DNA from: Podaxis mareebaensis
Lineage: Eukaryota > Basidiomycota > Agaricomycetes > Agaricales > Agaricaceae
Assembly (NCBI GenBank): GCA_018524725.1
Contig: JAEUWP010000062.1
Coordinates: 62,001 to 126,000, forward strand
Direction: 5' to 3'
Length of the DNA: 64,000 nucleotides
In this document: one piece after another, positions 21,904 to 33,320 of the stretch
Numbering within the stretch: position 1 is the stretch's first letter
Layout: every line of letters starts with the position of its first letter
Position numbers and translations under genes: made by a program
The notes under the pieces: model-generated
Told to the model about the DNA's origin: nothing
Databases searched by the model: none
Seen by the model: only the letters and a program-made list of their open reading frames with translations

Positions 21904-24165
21904 CTATCCGGCAAAGACACCTTCACCAACGTCAATCCCCAGTCCCTCACGCGCGAAATCGCGCATATTCCTCTCTAACTCCTCTTCAAAATTCTTCTTC
22001 CGCCGGCCATCATCCCCACCAAATATGCGAGCCTTTATGTCCCAAAGCCAACTCACAATTTGAGTCTTCCAGAATGTAAGGTCCAGCGAGAACATCACAG
22101 TCCGGAACACGATATCCCGCCACCATTCTTTACACCGTTCGCGCAGCGTAAGGTTCGGATTCCGAATCTGCGAACGAGAGGCCCAGTAACCCGTTATCTT
22201 GATTCGATTCACCGGAGATCCGAGGGACTGGTTGTTTCCTGCAAGAACATAACATGAATTCAACGACCAATGCAAGAACGAACGTTCAAGTAAATGCCTC
22301 ACCTTGGACCATCCGCATATTCCGTGTCAAAAATATAAGTACCTTCGGCATCCGATCCGTATCCTCCAAAAAGCCCCTCAACTTCTCCTTCATTTTCACA
22401 CTCATCTCATACTGGGTTAACGGCCTCCTCTCCTTCTCGCCCTCACCCTGCTTCTTCTCCTTCCTCTTCCTATTCCGTCTCAAAACAACCGGCTTCATCA
22501 GCGTAAAACTCGCCATCAGATCCGGCATCCCAATTCCCCAGCCCTTCGTCACTCCTTCGACCTCCGCAAAATCTCCCGAAAGCATCCCCCTCCAAAGCCT
22601 CACCCACTCCTTCCGGAAGTCCTCCGGAACTTTCACATACAATCCATGGTCAAGTAGCACTAGTTGCGGCTGCACCGGATTCGAAGGTGACGGCCGAATG
22701 AGCACATTCCCCGGATGTGGATCACAGTGTACCCAACCCCATTCAAACATCTGCGCCGAGAACAACTCGACCATAATCTGCATTATTCCCTTCGTGCCTC
22801 CTTTTAGCGGCTTTGGTGGATATTGGAATGTCGTTTCTGGTTGTGATTCCACGAATGGTGGTGGTGATGTAGCAGCAGCCTCGATCGGAGGCGAGGGAGA
22901 AACAGGGAATTGCGTCGCAACGTCCAAGGCGGGCTCTTTCTCTCCAACCAACCTCCTAATACCTTTCCTATCGCTCAACCGCACACCATCGATCCACTCG
23001 GCCGTCATAACCCTCTTGGTCGTGAATTCCGGGTAGACCTTGGGGATATACACCTTCCCTCTCAACCTCGGCTCACTCTCCACAAAAACCGCCGTCTTCC
23101 TCGCATTCTCCGCCTCTCTTTCAAAATCCAATTCCTGCCTAAGATGATCCGAAACGAAATCTATCACAATATCGGTCACTGCCACTGCACATATCACACC
23201 ATCAACATAGTAAACTCACCAACAGCGAAATAAACCGGCAAATCAAATGCCCAATTCTCAAACATCCACATCACGGCTCTATATGCTCCAAGATCCCACT
23301 CCAGTTGCTTCCCCACCTCTGGTTTCTGCACCTTTACCGCTACCCACTCGTCCTTTCCCCATAGCTTCGCTCTATGCACCTGCGCAATGCTCGCACTCGC
23401 GACAGCTTTCTCTTCAAAGATTTCAAAAACGCCATCCGGCCCGTCTGGCGGTCGTCCGAGTTCATGTATAAACACCTCACGGATAGTACTGTAGGGTACC
23501 TGTGGTGCGTTGTCGAAGAGGGATGCGAACTTGATTTGCATGGGTTTAGGGAGGAGGGCAGCATTTGCGCCTATTGCCTGACTAAGTTGATAAAACCAAT
23601 GTTAGTAGAGCGATGTAGACATGAGAGGTACGCGACGAACCCGATTTTGATGTATAGACCGCCGTTAGAAGTTAGGAGGTCGTACACCCTCTGCGCGACG
23701 CGTTCATGCAACTCCGGAATCTGATCGCTCTTCTCTGGCGTGAAGTTGAGTTTATAATCAAGCGTTATTGCAGCACACTGCACAGGACAAATCCAAATTC
23801 ATCAGTCCCCAAGCGCAACCCAGAAAAGGGACACGCACCGTCCAAAGCGTCCGCAGATTCCTCAGAATAGCAGAGGCATTATAATATTTATCCACAACAT
23901 AAACCGTCCCAAGGCCAAGCGTGACATATCCCACCCGTTTCCCAAACTTCTGTAATCTCGAAGGTTGGCCCTTAGGGGTAGGAGGTGACGTCGAGAACTC
24001 GCGCAACAATCTCCTCCTCCCAACTAGCCGCCCCATCTGCAACACCTTACCACCCGCCCGCACACCCACAGCCGACCCCAATCCCAACCCAAAGGCTGAC
24101 CCAACACCAAATCCCACCACCGAAGAACCTCGGCCCGCCAAAGCACAAGAGCGTAACATCCACAA
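21904..24165 (-). CDS. ABC1/UbiB-family atypical kinase, mitochondrial (Mcp2/Cqd2-ADCK1 type)
   Basis: Five exons: 24165-23839, 23777-23641, 23581-23220, 23184-22303, 22238-21904 (680 aa). The N terminus is Arg-rich with a glycine-zipper stretch (GFGVGSAFGLGLGSAVG) and RRRLLREFST, consistent with a mitochondrial presequence and membrane segment. UbiB hallmarks follow: KIGQ (153-156, the KxGQ motif), the Ala-rich loop AVASASIAQVHRA, VAVKVQ with the Lys, VHCDPHPGNVLI (catalytic loop) and LLDHG (DFG equivalent). The family influences coenzyme Q and lipid distribution in mitochondria. NGGLYIKIGQAIG favours the Cqd2/ADCK1 branch over Coq8. Exon 4 could also start at 23178. Its 5' end is duplicated at 29792-30076. 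Confidence 0.87.
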
Positions 24166-24934
24166 TCCACCTCCAAAGAAAACGAAGTGGTGTGCCTTTC
24201 GACCAGTCGCAGTACGACTAGAAGCTTCAATCTAGAGATTATGATAGAGATAGAAGAGAAGCGAGAGGGAGAAACATGTCCCCCTTAATGATTGAGAATT
24301 TTGTGTATGTTCTGGGTTCAGGCGCCGGTGTATGACGCATGTCCCCGCTTGAAATCAACCCGAGCACTCCGATCAATAGTGTGGCTGTGTGGGAACGGTT
24401 TTGGCACGCTTACACTTACGTCTCTTAATGGGATGCTATGCCGAACTCAAGCCGAACTCAAGCGTCCTCCGGAGGAATTGGTGGAAGGCGTTCGGCTTGG
24501 GGGTATCAGAACAAGGACGAGTACTCCGAAGTAGATTGTTCTAGTTACAGATACAATGGAGACACCAGGATCATTGATTTCGAGGAAAATGGAACAAAGA
24601 TCGACCAGACATTGCAGAGCATAGAAATGTAATCTCGAACGACAACTCTCAGACAAAGGAACGTACAGTCGTCTCCATATGCGTGGAAAGAGCAGAGAGT
24701 AAAATGTTAGAAGACCTGCCACAAACGAGCAGAACGTCGCCTTGCATAACTCACAAGGTAGCCGTAGCGTTGACCCTCAGTGTCCTTGTAATATCGTGCC
24801 TACAAATAAGGCGTAGGAAAATCGGCTAGACAATTTCGCGCGAAAGAAACAAAGCAAAAGCCCATACATACACTGGCACGGCCCATCGTCCTAAAAGCGA
24901 TTGGTCAGAACGTTATCGCTACGACATGTTAGCT

Positions 24935-25168
24935 TCAACTCACAAACGTCAAAGCCGCCGTATTGAGAGTAGCGGGACCGACTCCTCGAAGCTGTGATGT
25001 AGGTACGAGGAGTAGCCAACTGGAATATTTATCGATGTTACACGTCGCCGTCGTCTGTTCTCGTGATACAGCTCCGAAGCCGCAGTATGCTCCCCAGGTG
25101 CCACTGCTAGCATCTCCGGTCGAAGCTGTGATGCAATCTGGATAGGGGAGCAATGACAAAATCGACAT
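24935..25168 (-). other. Coding-like fragment in duplicated unit, unidentified
   Basis: A 77-codon minus-strand frame containing GDASSGTWGAYCGFGAV and SSWLLLVPTSQLRGVGPATL, partly hydrophobic. A downstream piece at about 24750-24800 (contains ARYYKDTEGQRYGYL) is bounded by AG and GT signals and could be a further exon. The matching region in copy 2 (31700-31990) is broken by a stop. I cannot name the family; it may be a decayed membrane-protein gene. Confidence 0.3.
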
Positions 25169-25514
25169 GTCGCGTCGTAGCTCCGAGACCTAGATGAAGG
25201 CTAATATCATATAGGCCCGTTCAAAGTCTAACCCCCAGAAAGCTGAGAGTCTGGGGTCCGAGTGCGACATCGAACTTCAAGTTGAATGGACTTCAAACTG
25301 CAACTGAGGACTGAACATTGAAGCTTGAAGACTGAAAACTAAAATACCTAGAGCTCCGTTAAGAAGAGGAGTTTGCGGACTCTCTGCCCTTCATACGCTG
25401 GTGCATGAATAAAGCAACTGCCGCTAGACCCCGAGCCTGTCATCAAGGAAGGAATCAACATTTGGAAAGTAAGTAGGCAGAGGTAACCCTACACACCCAA
25501 AGGTGAATCGCCCG

Positions 25515-26619
25515 TTACAGAAGAGCCGCACACCCGGCTGTAATTTCTTCCACCATCTCACGGAACCACTCCCCTCCCGCAGCTTCCAGGATATCGTAGC
25601 TCCAGAGAATTGCAGGTGCGGTATCATTTATCCTCGTAGGGTGGCGTGGGATGGCGGTAGGCACAATTTCTGCGTTATTGTATCTTGTATCAAGGCTATA
25701 GAAGCAGAGCCTCGTTCCTAGAGCGCTAACAGCATAGATCGTCTCCAGCAGACAGGTTGTTGTAGGTAGGCAGATTAGAGGACCTGCAGTGCTGGGACTT
25801 GGGATCGCTCACCGGCTAGATCAGTCATGTGAACTCTAATCTGATCATCTACCGCCTGACGAAGTTTAGATTGAAAGTTGTAGTGGCTAGGTGGCTTCAA
25901 CTGGAGGATCATAACTGGTCTGTCTACCAGAAGGACTTCAAACATGACCATGAAGTCGGCCGCGTTTCTGGAATCGGAGAGGTATCGCGGAACGACCACG
26001 AAGTCGCTGTCAGGCGGGAAAAGGATATTGAGGAGTTTGTTGTAAGGTCCTTGGAACTCGATCTCGGTTGGGTTCGGTGGAATGGTTTGAAACTGGCGAA
26101 GGACTTTAGCGGGACACATGATGGTGGTAGAAGGTAAAGAATCAACGACCTGTTCAAGGCCGTGTTTGGTCCCAATAAAATATGGGAACCTCTGAAACCG
26201 ACTGAAACGAGGATTGCAAGTATCAGGACCTTGGACAATGAGCCTCAAGAAAGTCAGTACTAGTACGACCATGCGTGAACGTCCGTCGCAAAGCTTGCCC
26301 TTGGTTCTCTGGCCTGGCCGCCTAGATTGCCTCACTCGCTGTCTCCATTTCCTAGAGGCGAGCGAATCCATCCTGAACGATACATAGTCATATCATATGC
26401 ATAATAGATTTGTGTCAGGCCTGGATTAACAGTGGACACTACAAGCAACTCACCGGCAAGCCTGTTGCAAGTGCAATACAAACTTCAGCTAGCAAAGCGG
26501 GGATGACCCACCTGGAACGAGCTTGTGCCATTTTTGTCGCCTTTCCTCAGAAACTGTGGAATCGGCGTATCCTGGAATATATTCATTGAAGTAATCGCAG
26601 TTTAATGCTACAGGTGCCA
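25515..26619 (-). pseudogene. Agaricomycete 'ELKPPSH'-type hypothetical protein gene, copy 1 (probably decayed)
   Basis: The clearest exon starts near 26119 and reads PPNPTEIEFQGPYNKLLNIL, then FVVVPRYLSDSRNAADFM, MFEVLLVDRPVMILQLKPPS and RQAVDDQIRVHMTDLAG. After a short intron-like gap it continues as IYAVSALGTRLCFYSLDT, PTAIPRHPTRINDTAPA and EMVEEITAGCAALL. This matches a widespread uncharacterised agaricomycete family, known to me only by its recurring motifs. The usual E-L-K is here Q-L-K. An upstream exon near 26300-26371, which is open in copy 2 (FARLEEMETASE), has two TAG codons here, so the copy is probably not functional. Function unknown. Confidence 0.55.
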
Positions 26620-27169
26620 TGTGTGACTAGTTGACTGGCGGCTCATTATGCATTATGTTTGAGCCAAAGTTGGAGCAAGTTGTCATCTGCAAGACCAGAA
26701 CCCCGATCAAACTGGTCAAATGACGAACAAAAATTAAAATTCTTATCAGCTAGGATGGAGGGAGTTATATATCTGGCTAGGTGTAGATAGCACCTCTGTT
26801 CGAAGCACCATGGCCACTGGAAATAAAGTCCATGGGAGCTGAGTTGACAGTGTGTGGGGAGTCTTGCTAATCCACGTCTGTGTTCACTGGTGGGGATGTG
26901 CCGGCTGGAGGTTCTCGAAGTTCATGTTCAAGGTTTCTGACAGGCTGGCCAGCGCTGAGGCTCGGTATTGACGATCTTTGGTGCTATCTATGTTATCTTC
27001 TATGTTATAAAATGCAAAGATTATTTCACACGGAAGACAAAACCTTCTATGGTAGTGACAGACGGCCAAATGTGGCAAGGATCAATAGGACTCTTCCAAA
27101 TTGCTCGACACCATGATGGTCAACAGGATTCTTTCAACTTTGCTTGACACTGTGATGATCGATGTAGAC

Positions 27170-29787
27170 ATGCAGACGCCTCCAGCAGGTCTCATCCCAT
27201 TTCGCTCCTGCAAATAAATCATTATGCTAAATTATTACATATGGCATAAGTCACCAATAGTCCCATCTTTTTGGTTTTATTCGGCCCCATTTGCATTGTC
27301 TCTTCGTCAACCGTGCGATTGGTGCGAAGCACAGGTCATATGCTAGCGTTAATAGACATCATGCATCACGCATCACTCGTAGCGAGCGCACCGTCGTTTG
27401 GCATCAAAATAACTCCCCAGCTCCACCAGCCCTATGCCCTTCCCTGGCCTCGTCTAAATTCAGAAAGTCTCAAGCCTGTACCGCCGTTCATGGCCCGCCC
27501 CCAGTTCGAGCCAAATTTTCTCAAGAACCTAGGGTATGGGGTTTCTCCTTCAGGTATCTCCCGTATACTTGACTGTTCAGAAGTGTGGCTCGAAGAGTAA
27601 CTTACCATCTGAAGAGAGGATACCTTCTGATAGCTCCCGAACATTCGGGTTCCTAGTGAGCCCATTGGGTGCCTGTTATTAATGCCTAGACCCAGCGGCT
27701 AACCTTATCAAGGCTATGGTCCGAGCTGAGGTAGGGGGATACTAAATAAACAGTGATCTAAACCTACACTCTTTCCTGCGTTGTCTCACCCCGCCCTTGG
27801 CTTCTGCCGCTGGTAGGTTTGTGTGCTTCACTGAATGGGCGTTATTTACGTCAGGAGAGCAAAGGATTCCTCGGTACTTGTACCCGGCTTCCGTTTGATC
27901 TGCACCGCCGTTGCTATATCTTACCGTTGAAGAACTTTTCACCGAACCTGCATTGCGGGCAGGATGACGGACATAACGGTGTGTCGCCAATTTCTTTTAT
28001 CCACGAAACCTTTGGGGCTTAATATTGATAAACGTATGTCTTTCCTCTTGGGCTAGCAGCTGGCCGCGTTGAGGCTTGTTCCAAGCACATTATTTGCCTG
28101 CACAACGTTGCTGGTGCATGTGTCTAACAGAGAGGAACTGCGACATTGATAGGGGACTTCTAGATATACGACCATTTATGCACTCTTGACCAAGAGGTTT
28201 GCCAAATTTTGCGGAATATCCAACTGAAAGATGTACTGACTATATACGTGCCTCAGGTCTCGCGCGTTTGGAGTTACCCGCTCAGAGGAGGTTCGATTCT
28301 CTTCTTCTTGAATCGATATCTACCTTATGTAGATACGCTTATGTCCCTCAATCGTAAGACCCAATCCTAGAAGAAACTGTTCCTTATTAACACGATCTTA
28401 GTGAGCGTTCTGTCTGTGCATGATCCAGAAGTAGGTTACACCTTGGGTAGATGACGTACCTAACTGACGAGAGATAGGACTGTCTCAAACAGTATAGTAT
28501 TCTGACATGTATGATCTCATTATTTATTCATGCCTTTCGCACTGAACCGATTGACAGGGTTCATTGCCTCGGGAATCATTATCTCCGAAAGTCTGTCCTG
28601 CCCTTGGCGCGTTGAATGACTGACTTAACTCTGAACACAACTTGTTAGTAATCATTGTTATACGAACATATGTACTCTGGGGGAGGCGCAGGTTGATCAT
28701 GGGCATCCTGTGCTGTAGTACCAGTGTGAGTGCTATCTATGGCTACTCTGCCTTGACTACCGTTAATTGAAGAACTTGGATAGCTGACGATGATACCTGG
28801 AATTGTGATAACCTACTTCGAGATAAAATCTATCCAATGTGAGGCCTGTGACTCACGGTTCTTGAGCTCTCCTCACACCGTGATAGATGTATCCTCACCT
28901 TATCCTAACAAACCTGGCTGTACACTGGGACACGCCAGCCCCATCATTTTGATTGCATACATTCTTCTTGTCGTATCAGAAACCAGTACGCAAAATGTGC
29001 CTCTCCCGTTTTATCGCTTCTGATGGAAATCTTCAGCCGTTGCAGTACTGACAGGGATTCAGAGCTATCGTTCTCGTATGTCCCTTGAGGCCAGCTCGCG
29101 CAATGGTTGCTAATGAAATAGCAGTTCGACACTCAACATCGCCTTGGATCAAGCAGATGTACAGGAATGGTATGATTTGGCCATTCGAGCTCTTCTGAAC
29201 GCTCACGGCTATTCATAGGACTTCTATTCTACCTCTATCTGCTGAGTACGCCAGAAGCATCCACCATCACATCTACTAATCCCAATATCCAGCTATATCT
29301 ATCGCCAATGTACTTGTACCTGTGTTCGGTCCAGTAAGTCTGAATCCCAAGAACATCCGTTTTGGTTCACTCACTTGACAAACAGAGCCAGCTCGCCAAT
29401 TGGCTTGCGACGTAAGTTTGATTTTTGATGTGTTACATTTGGTCTAACTTCTCCCTAGTCCACAGAGAGTACTCCATTCTATTTTGTGTAACAGAGTACT
29501 GCTACAAATTCTTTGCCGACGACCAGAAGTTCTCGTTTCTCCGGTTCCTGCCGGCCAGGGCCAGTCTAATTTTATGCTCACTTCGTCAGTCGGAAACGAA
29601 GGAATAAACACAAGCATAGCGTTTGTTCCTCCATCGGATATCAGCCACGTAGCGTCTTCTTCCAGTCGTTGTTAGATGTAATAGTGTGTTAGATCTCTAC
29701 GAAATTCTAGGCTAGTATATGCTGTGAGAAGCCTATGTGTCACTCGCAATGATGATGAACGTTCCTGTGTATCCATCCAAAAGCGAA
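27170..29787. other. Right half of duplication copy 1: gene fragments only
   Basis: No complete gene. Fragments conserved in frame in both copies are seen on the plus strand. One is a hydrophobic segment at about 28910-28980 (HASPIILIAYILLVVSET), possibly from a seven-helix protein. Another is at about 29125-29215 (ALDQADVQEWYDLAIRALLN). A C-terminal-like piece lies at 29550-29675 (NTSIAFVPPSDISHVASSSS, then Arg-Cys-stop). They are separated by intron-like GTAAGT...CAG stretches. I cannot join them into one protein. Confidence 0.35.
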
Positions 29788-29791
29788 TTGC

Positions 29792-30076
29792 TTATAATAT
29801 TTATCCACAACATGAACCGTCCCAAGGCCAAGCGTGACATATCCCACCCGTTTCCCAAACTTCTGTAATCTCGAGGATTGGCCCTTAGGGGTAGGAGGTG
29901 ACGTCGAACTCGCGCAACAATCTCCTCTTCCCACCTAGCCGTCCCATCTGCAACACCTTACCACCCGCCCGCACACCGACAGCTGACCCCAATCCCAACC
30001 CAAAAGCTGACTCAACACCAAATCCCGCCACCGAAGAACTTCGGCATGCCAAAGCACAAGAGCGTAACATCCACAA
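29792..30076 (-). pseudogene. Truncated copy of the ABC1 kinase 5' end
   Basis: Starts like the intact gene (MWMLRSCALA, then GLGLGSAVGVRAGGKVLQMG). A 2-nt deletion relative to the intact gene near 29908 shifts the frame after LLREF. Beyond it the other frame reads RLQKFGKRVGYVTLGLGTV and VVDKYY, and there the homology stops at the duplication junction. The promoter-proximal sequence is also copied (30077-30480 matches 24166-24540), so transcription of a useless 5' fragment is possible. Confidence 0.85.
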
Positions 30077-30559
30077 TCCACCTCTAAAGAAAATGAAGTG
30101 GTGCGCCTTTCGACCAGTCGCAGTACGACTAGAAGCTTCAATCTAGAGATTATGATAGAGATAAAAGAGAAGCGAGAGGGAGAAACATGTCCCCCTTAAT
30201 GACTAAGAATTTTGTGTATATAGGTTCTCAGAGGGTCCGGGCGCCGGTGTATAACGCATGTCCCCGCTTGAAATCAACCCGAGCACTCCGATCAATAATG
30301 TGGCTGTGTGGGAACGGTTTTGGCACCCTCACGTCTCTTAATGGCATGCTATGCCGAACTCAAGCCGAACTCAAGCGTCCTCCAGAGGAATTGGTGGAGG
30401 CGTTCGGCTTGGGGATATCAGAACAAGAACGAGTACTCCGAGGTAGATTGCTCTACAAAGGAAACCCAGGACTGTTGGTTTGAGGAGAAAAGGAACAATG
30501 ATCCGCCAGATATTGCCGATTCCCACAGAGCAAAGATATGTAGGTATTCGTTTATGAAT

Positions 30560-31690
30560 CCTCAAATACATTTCGTGGCGGATGTCATTAAATTCGACTG
30601 ATGCCGGCTGGAATACGCACCAGTGGCAAGGCCTAAAGACACAATCTCACTGTTTTTCATTGCTTAAGATGCTACATGTGGTACTGGAACAAGGTACAAT
30701 GGTAGACAACACAACAGAGTGTCACAAAGAAACGTGGGACGTGGAGACCAAAGTAATACCCGATGATAATCGAGTTCATGGTAACGTTCAAGGTGGTAGA
30801 GAAATTGAAAGAAAGGATATGGCGAAAGCTGCAACCAACACTCAGCAATACCAAGATGACCGAGGGAAATATGTGAGTCAAAGAAATCCTGTCGCTGTAG
30901 TGTTCAACAATTACATAGCGGGCTCGATGGCCTCCCCTAGAACGACAGGACCGCCTCCTAAAGTATCCTGCAGCTGTGACCAACTGGTCGCCAGTGGAGC
31001 TCAATTACTGTGTCGTATGTGGAAGTGCGTCGTTGCTGTCAAATGCACTGAGTATCCCTCCTCTCAATAGACACGGACTTGGAGCAATGAGTCTACCCAG
31101 ACGAAGCTGATGGAGTTGACGTTAATAAGTATAACGCCATGGAAAGGACAGTCGCATCAAGTGGACTTCGTGATTCAATGCAAGAGCTGTCCCGACTCCG
31201 TCGTATCGTTGCTTTTGAGTTGAGACACCGACGCCGAGACAACCACCCGAGCTTCAAGAAATCAGCACGAGAAAATTCTGCCCACTCCAAATCCCACAAG
31301 ATAATGACCTGCTTTCGGACAGCGGCAACTTGAAGAACCAGGTCATTGTAATTCCCATAGGCTACCGTGTCACTTAGTGGTAAGATTATGAAAGAGCACG
31401 ATGAAAATTCACGCAGTGGCAGGTGGCTCCGGCAATCCATTGGATAGCTTCAGAAAACGGGATGTAGGCCACGTATTGGCACGTAGGCCGAGGCGATCAT
31501 CTTGCGTGTAGACTCACGGTCAACCCTCTGGAGTTCTTCACTGGCCAGAAGGCGCAGGGTGTAAGTGGGGTGAAAAGCGACAGTAAAGACAAGAAGAAGC
31601 AGAAGCGCACCTTTGTCGCGGGGAAGAGTTGTCAGATCTACGCGAGAGGATGTATGCAAAGCCATTTGTTGTCCTTCATGAAAAGCATTG
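30560..31690. other. Extra 0.85-1.1 kb found only in duplication copy 2
   Basis: This stretch has no counterpart at the matching place in copy 1 (24650-24950). It holds two adjacent minus-strand frames. 31450-31665 includes a hydrophobic segment (KGALLLLLVFTVAFHPTYTL) and the charged EELQRVDRESTRKM. 31093-31440 has no recognised motif. It is either an insertion into copy 2 or part of the original unit lost from copy 1. No terminal repeats were seen, and no family is recognised. Confidence 0.4.
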
Positions 31691-32159
31691 GATACAACTA
31701 TCTATCACAGCCGCCGTATTGAGAGTAGCGTGACCGTTTCCTCGAAGCTGTGATGTATGCACGAACGAGGAGTAGCCGGACTGGAATATCTATCGATGTT
31801 ACGCGTCGTCACCTTTCATTCTCGTCGTACCGCTCCGAAGCCGCAGTATGCTCCTCGCTCAGGTGCCACTGCCAACGTCTCCAGTCGTTTAGGTAGAGGG
31901 ACCAATGGCGAAATCGATATAGCATGTTGTCGTTCCAAAACTTCGACCAAGGCTAACATCATATGGGCCCCCTCAAAGTCTAACCCTCAGAAAGCTGGGA
32001 GTCCGAGATCCGTAGAGCTGAATTAACTTCGAGCTGGGTGACCGAGGACCGAACATGAAGACTGAGACACAAGACTTCGTTAAAGAGAATTTGCAGACTA
32101 TCTGTACTTCATACACTGTTGCGTGATTGTCCCCCAGAACCGGTCAGCAAGGAAGGAAT

Positions 32160-33320
32160 CAACATTTCAAAAGTAGGCAGGGGTAACTCTTACGCACCCA
32201 ACGGTGAATTACCCATTGCACAAGAGCCACACACCCAGCTGTGATTTCTTCCACCATCTCACGGAATCGCTCCTCTCCTGCAGCCTCCAGGATGTCGTAG
32301 TTCCAGCGAGTTGCAGGTGCGGTATCGTTTATCCTCGTAGTGTGGTGCGGGATGGCGGCGGGCACGATTTCTGCATCATTACCTCTTGTATCAAGGCTAT
32401 AGAAGCATAGCTTCATGCCTAGAACGCTAACAGCATAGATCTTTCCAAGCGGACAAGTTGCTGTGGGTAGGCAGATTAGAGGACTGGCAATGCTGGAACT
32501 TGGGGTCACTCACCAACTAGATCAGTCATGTAAACTAATCTGACCATCCGCCGTCTGACGTTTAGATAGAAAGTCGTAGCGGCTAGGTGACTTCAGCTGG
32601 AGGACCATAACTGGTCTGTCCACCAGAAGGACCTCGAACGTGACAATGAAGTCGACAGCGTTTCTGGAATCGGGGAGGTATTGCGGAACGACCACAGAAT
32701 CACTGTCGGGCGGGAACAGGGTATTCAGAAGTTGTAAGGCTCTTGGAACTCGTTCTCAGTTGGGTTTGGTGGAGCGGTTTAAAACTGGCGAAGGACTCAA
32801 GCAAGCCATATGATGGTGGTAGAAGATAAAGAACCAACGTTCTGTTCAAGGCCGTATTTGGTCCTAATAAGGTATGGGAGCCGTCGAAACCGACTGAAAC
32901 GATAATTGCGAGTATTATGATTTGGACAATGAGCCTTGAGGCTGGTACTAGTACAACCATGCATGAACGTCCGTCATAAAGCTTACCTTTGGTTCTCTGG
33001 TCTGGCCGCCAAGATTACCTCGCTCGCCGTTTCCATTTCCTCGAGGCGAGCAAATTCATCTCGGGTGATACATTTTCGTGAAGGCTGCCTATATCATATG
33101 CATAATAGATCCGTGTTAAGCCTGAATTAACAGTGGAGACTACAAGTAACTAACCGGCAAGCCTTTTGAAAGTGCAATACAAATCTCAGCTAGGATAGCA
33201 GGCATGACCCATCCGGAACGAACTTTAGCATTTTTTTGCCTTTCCTCAGAAGTTGTGAAATCGGCGTATCCTGGAATATATTCATTGAAGAACTTAAGTG
33301 CGGTTTAATGCCATAGGTAC
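32160..33320 (-). pseudogene. 'ELKPPSH'-type gene, copy 2 (broken)
   Basis: Counterpart of 25515-26619. The C-terminal exon is well kept (32159-32509: IYAVSVLGMKLCFYSLDT, PAAIPHHTTRINDTAPATRW, EMVEEITAGCVAL). The ATG that opens copy 1 (26619) is GTG here, and small deletions (for example near 32735) shift the frame of the central exon. The exon near 33050 remains open where copy 1 has two TAG codons, so each copy preserves parts the other has lost. Confidence 0.6.

Larger units (their letters stand above)
23877..29787. repeat. Tandem duplication unit, copy 1 (about 5.9 kb)
   Basis: Direct repeat of 29788-36145. Similarity starts at TTATAATATTTATCCACAAC inside ABC1 exon 1, runs through its 5' end, and continues through all sequence up to the ATCCAAAAGCGAA at 29775-29787. 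Matching anchors include 24953 with 31709 (GCCGCCGTATTGAGAGTAGC), 25541 with 32250, 27640 with 34000 and 29560 with 35910. The copies have diverged by substitutions and indels, including about 0.85 kb present only in copy 2 (near 30560-31680) and about 0.3 kb near 27000-27365 present only here. Confidence 0.88.

Noticed and set aside
28285..28320. GGTTCGATTC resembling a tRNA B box (also at 34628 in copy 2)
   Set aside because: No matching A box, acceptor stem or anticodon arm could be folded around it in either copy.
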